A stretch of DNA of 64,000 bases from Balneola sp. (lineage in GTDB: Bacteria > Bacteroidota > Rhodothermia > Balneolales > Balneolaceae): positions 19,347 through 83,346 of the forward strand of contig NZQV01000024.1 in the NCBI GenBank assembly GCA_002696035.1, in the 5' to 3' direction. Positions 63,901 through 64,000 of this stretch are shown here, piece after piece (within the stretch, counting starts at the first letter, position 1; every line of letters begins with the position of its first letter). The notes under the pieces were generated by a model, which saw nothing but the letters and a program-made list of their open reading frames with translations, had not been told where the DNA came from and did not search any database. The translations under genes were made by a program, and so were the position numbers.

Positions 63901-64000
63901 AATTTAAACCGTGTTCTCCATTATTCTGAATGGTATTTCCCAAAAAGGTACTTGCCGAAGGTGACTCAAAAGCATACACCCCATTATCTTCGTTATTCTC
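60995..64000 (-). CDS. Secreted beta-helix protein with dockerin and sorting tail (5' end beyond window)
   Basis: The frame is open to the right edge, so the N-terminus is outside the window; at least 1001 residues are seen. Most are right-handed beta-helix repeats with N-x-(I/F)-x-(N/D)-N turns (for example NNGAQGLYARGASG). Close to the C-terminus lies a dockerin with two calcium loops, GDVTENGGISPFDASKVLL and ADVSGNGDVSAMDASFILQ. A cohesin-like segment and the sorting tail with NYPNPFNPTTQI ending in RKMMLIK follow. It lies 38 bp upstream of the cohesin protein on the same strand, so the two are probably one operon. Proteins of this kind bind or cut polysaccharides; no catalytic motif is evident. 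Confidence 0.88.
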   Translation of the reverse strand, partial: ENNEDNGVYAFESPSASTFLGNTIQNNGEHGLNYYSQVLDSTDVFFTGNIFKDNSLSGVVSTASIFVDNIFEGNEFGISLHGKLGHRYTDESGVDGNTFTDNTYNNVVGLEGYFLRGTLSTVFPEAITSGAYMFQRVYSNSGWSPAVSPNDTLQIQPGVLIKAWDGRYSDGAFGTIDGMIIAEGTATDPIVFTSWRDDSVGGNTNAVDDTVSARSNDWGGLYIQDRYNDNDGIAKFSRLSHVHIKYAAYGLDMEMGEQLFAEPLDNIWVSNSYNRGMVLDYGRYTVSNSIIENSQRYDGIYSYYDGDITVRNSTIRNNGAQGLYARGASGSFFREVSNSTIENNEDNGVYAFDGNNPMTFQQNKIKDNGMAGLNVTIFEAGTDTVLTISGNHISNNGEQGILSSRAIIVDDTLIGNKYPIGVTGELSKAGTVNETGNYYEGNIIENNEFNDVVTVSGDIEGVLGGAKPVSFTDNIVYGISNVEVSNTDTLIVNKGTIIKNNSSVTFDIEGHFEALGTATEKIVFTSILDDTYGGNTNGDSTNVLPEINNWSQLYLRGAATDSSEIRNVISRYANYALQLYDSDALVDSSFFSNSRYGVYVTSNATPTLRSSDFHSNYYDGVYVTSGGNPQIQLSNFYNNDRYGLYQAAGTNIIAQNNYWGDATGPFVDQGADQNLQGMGDRIYIQNGTVSYRTFLTGRNGILLGDVTENGGISPFDASKVLLHVVQTELLTGNALAAADVSGNGDVSAMDASFILQYVVGTISGFPGQGKRQSVDYREILALSYEDTEHFTDIRLDHLGGANMYSSEIEMVIPNNHIKEVEFVDSPYGDNISFLYNIEADTIRMAFASSVSLNEEGALGKIRLIYEDDAEGSNTKNLINYKHFSIDEQDITGFVNEITSDIRDDGAVIPESFNLHQNYPNPFNPTTQIAFALPQNGQVQVQVYNMLGQLVQTLVDERKTAGNYNVKWNASQFGSGTYILRIEFKGDDNQRYSQVRKMMLIK

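Overview
The window reads as chromosome from a member of the Balneolota/Bacteroidota group, most likely a Balneolaceae-like marine bacterium. The basis is the C-terminal secretion tails with the NYPNPFNP motif, a complete alternative complex III plus caa3 oxidase cluster, Rhodothermus-like features of the oxidase, almost no Shine-Dalgarno sequences, and long intergenic spaces packed with small hairpin repeats. This placement is inferred from motifs; no database search was possible.

Region 1 (1-15.5 kb) has scattered genes, several for surface polysaccharide: a Wzi-like barrel, a Gfo/Idh/MocA sugar dehydrogenase, a DegT-type aminotransferase and a type II mannose-6-phosphate isomerase-like cupin. 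With them are a BatA-like VWA protein, a HAD phosphatase, a giant DUF4175 coiled-coil protein and an MBL hydrolase. The spaces between them hold many repeats, including three copies of a 197-198 bp two-hairpin element and an 11-unit heptamer tract.

Region 2 (15.5-29.5 kb) is a compact respiratory supercluster on the minus strand, read from 28.7 kb leftwards: ActA-B-C-D-E-F (quinol:cytochrome c oxidoreductase), a small HTH-transmembrane protein, SCO, and caa3 oxidase subunits II, I, III and IV, closed by a rho-independent terminator. A DUF420 (CtaM-like) gene is divergent from it. ActE and CtaC carry near-identical appended cytochrome c domains, which suggests direct electron transfer between the two complexes.

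Region 3 (30-38 kb) has a TauE/SafE permease, a non-canonical NRAMP-like transporter, HemN, and an apparent nitric-oxide-stress module: an NsrR/IscR-like Rrf2 regulator, a RIC/ScdA di-iron repair protein and three histidine-bearing membrane proteins related to heme-copper oxidase subunit I. A shared candidate operator precedes the first three genes and a nine-unit heptamer tract lies inside the module.

Region 4 (38-53 kb) has a DUF433/DUF5615 toxin-antitoxin pair bounded by a 42-bp duplication of the end of the neighbouring glutaryl-CoA dehydrogenase gene, and an IS110 transposase whose upstream region may encode a bridge RNA. It also has secreted proteins (fasciclin, S1/P1 nuclease, S10 peptidase, aspartyl protease-PDZ, M28 peptidase), two cold-shock genes with matching leaders, a saccharopine dehydrogenase-like protein, a fatty acid desaturase, and an agmatine-deiminase homologue that has lost its catalytic His and Cys.

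Region 5 (53-64 kb) has an ECF sigma factor followed by a 59-codon orphan resembling only the leader of a sigma-linked protein kinase, then PckA and RF1. It ends in two very large secreted proteins: one with three cohesin-like domains, and a beta-helix protein with a dockerin that runs off the right edge. No rRNA, tRNA or CRISPR array was found.
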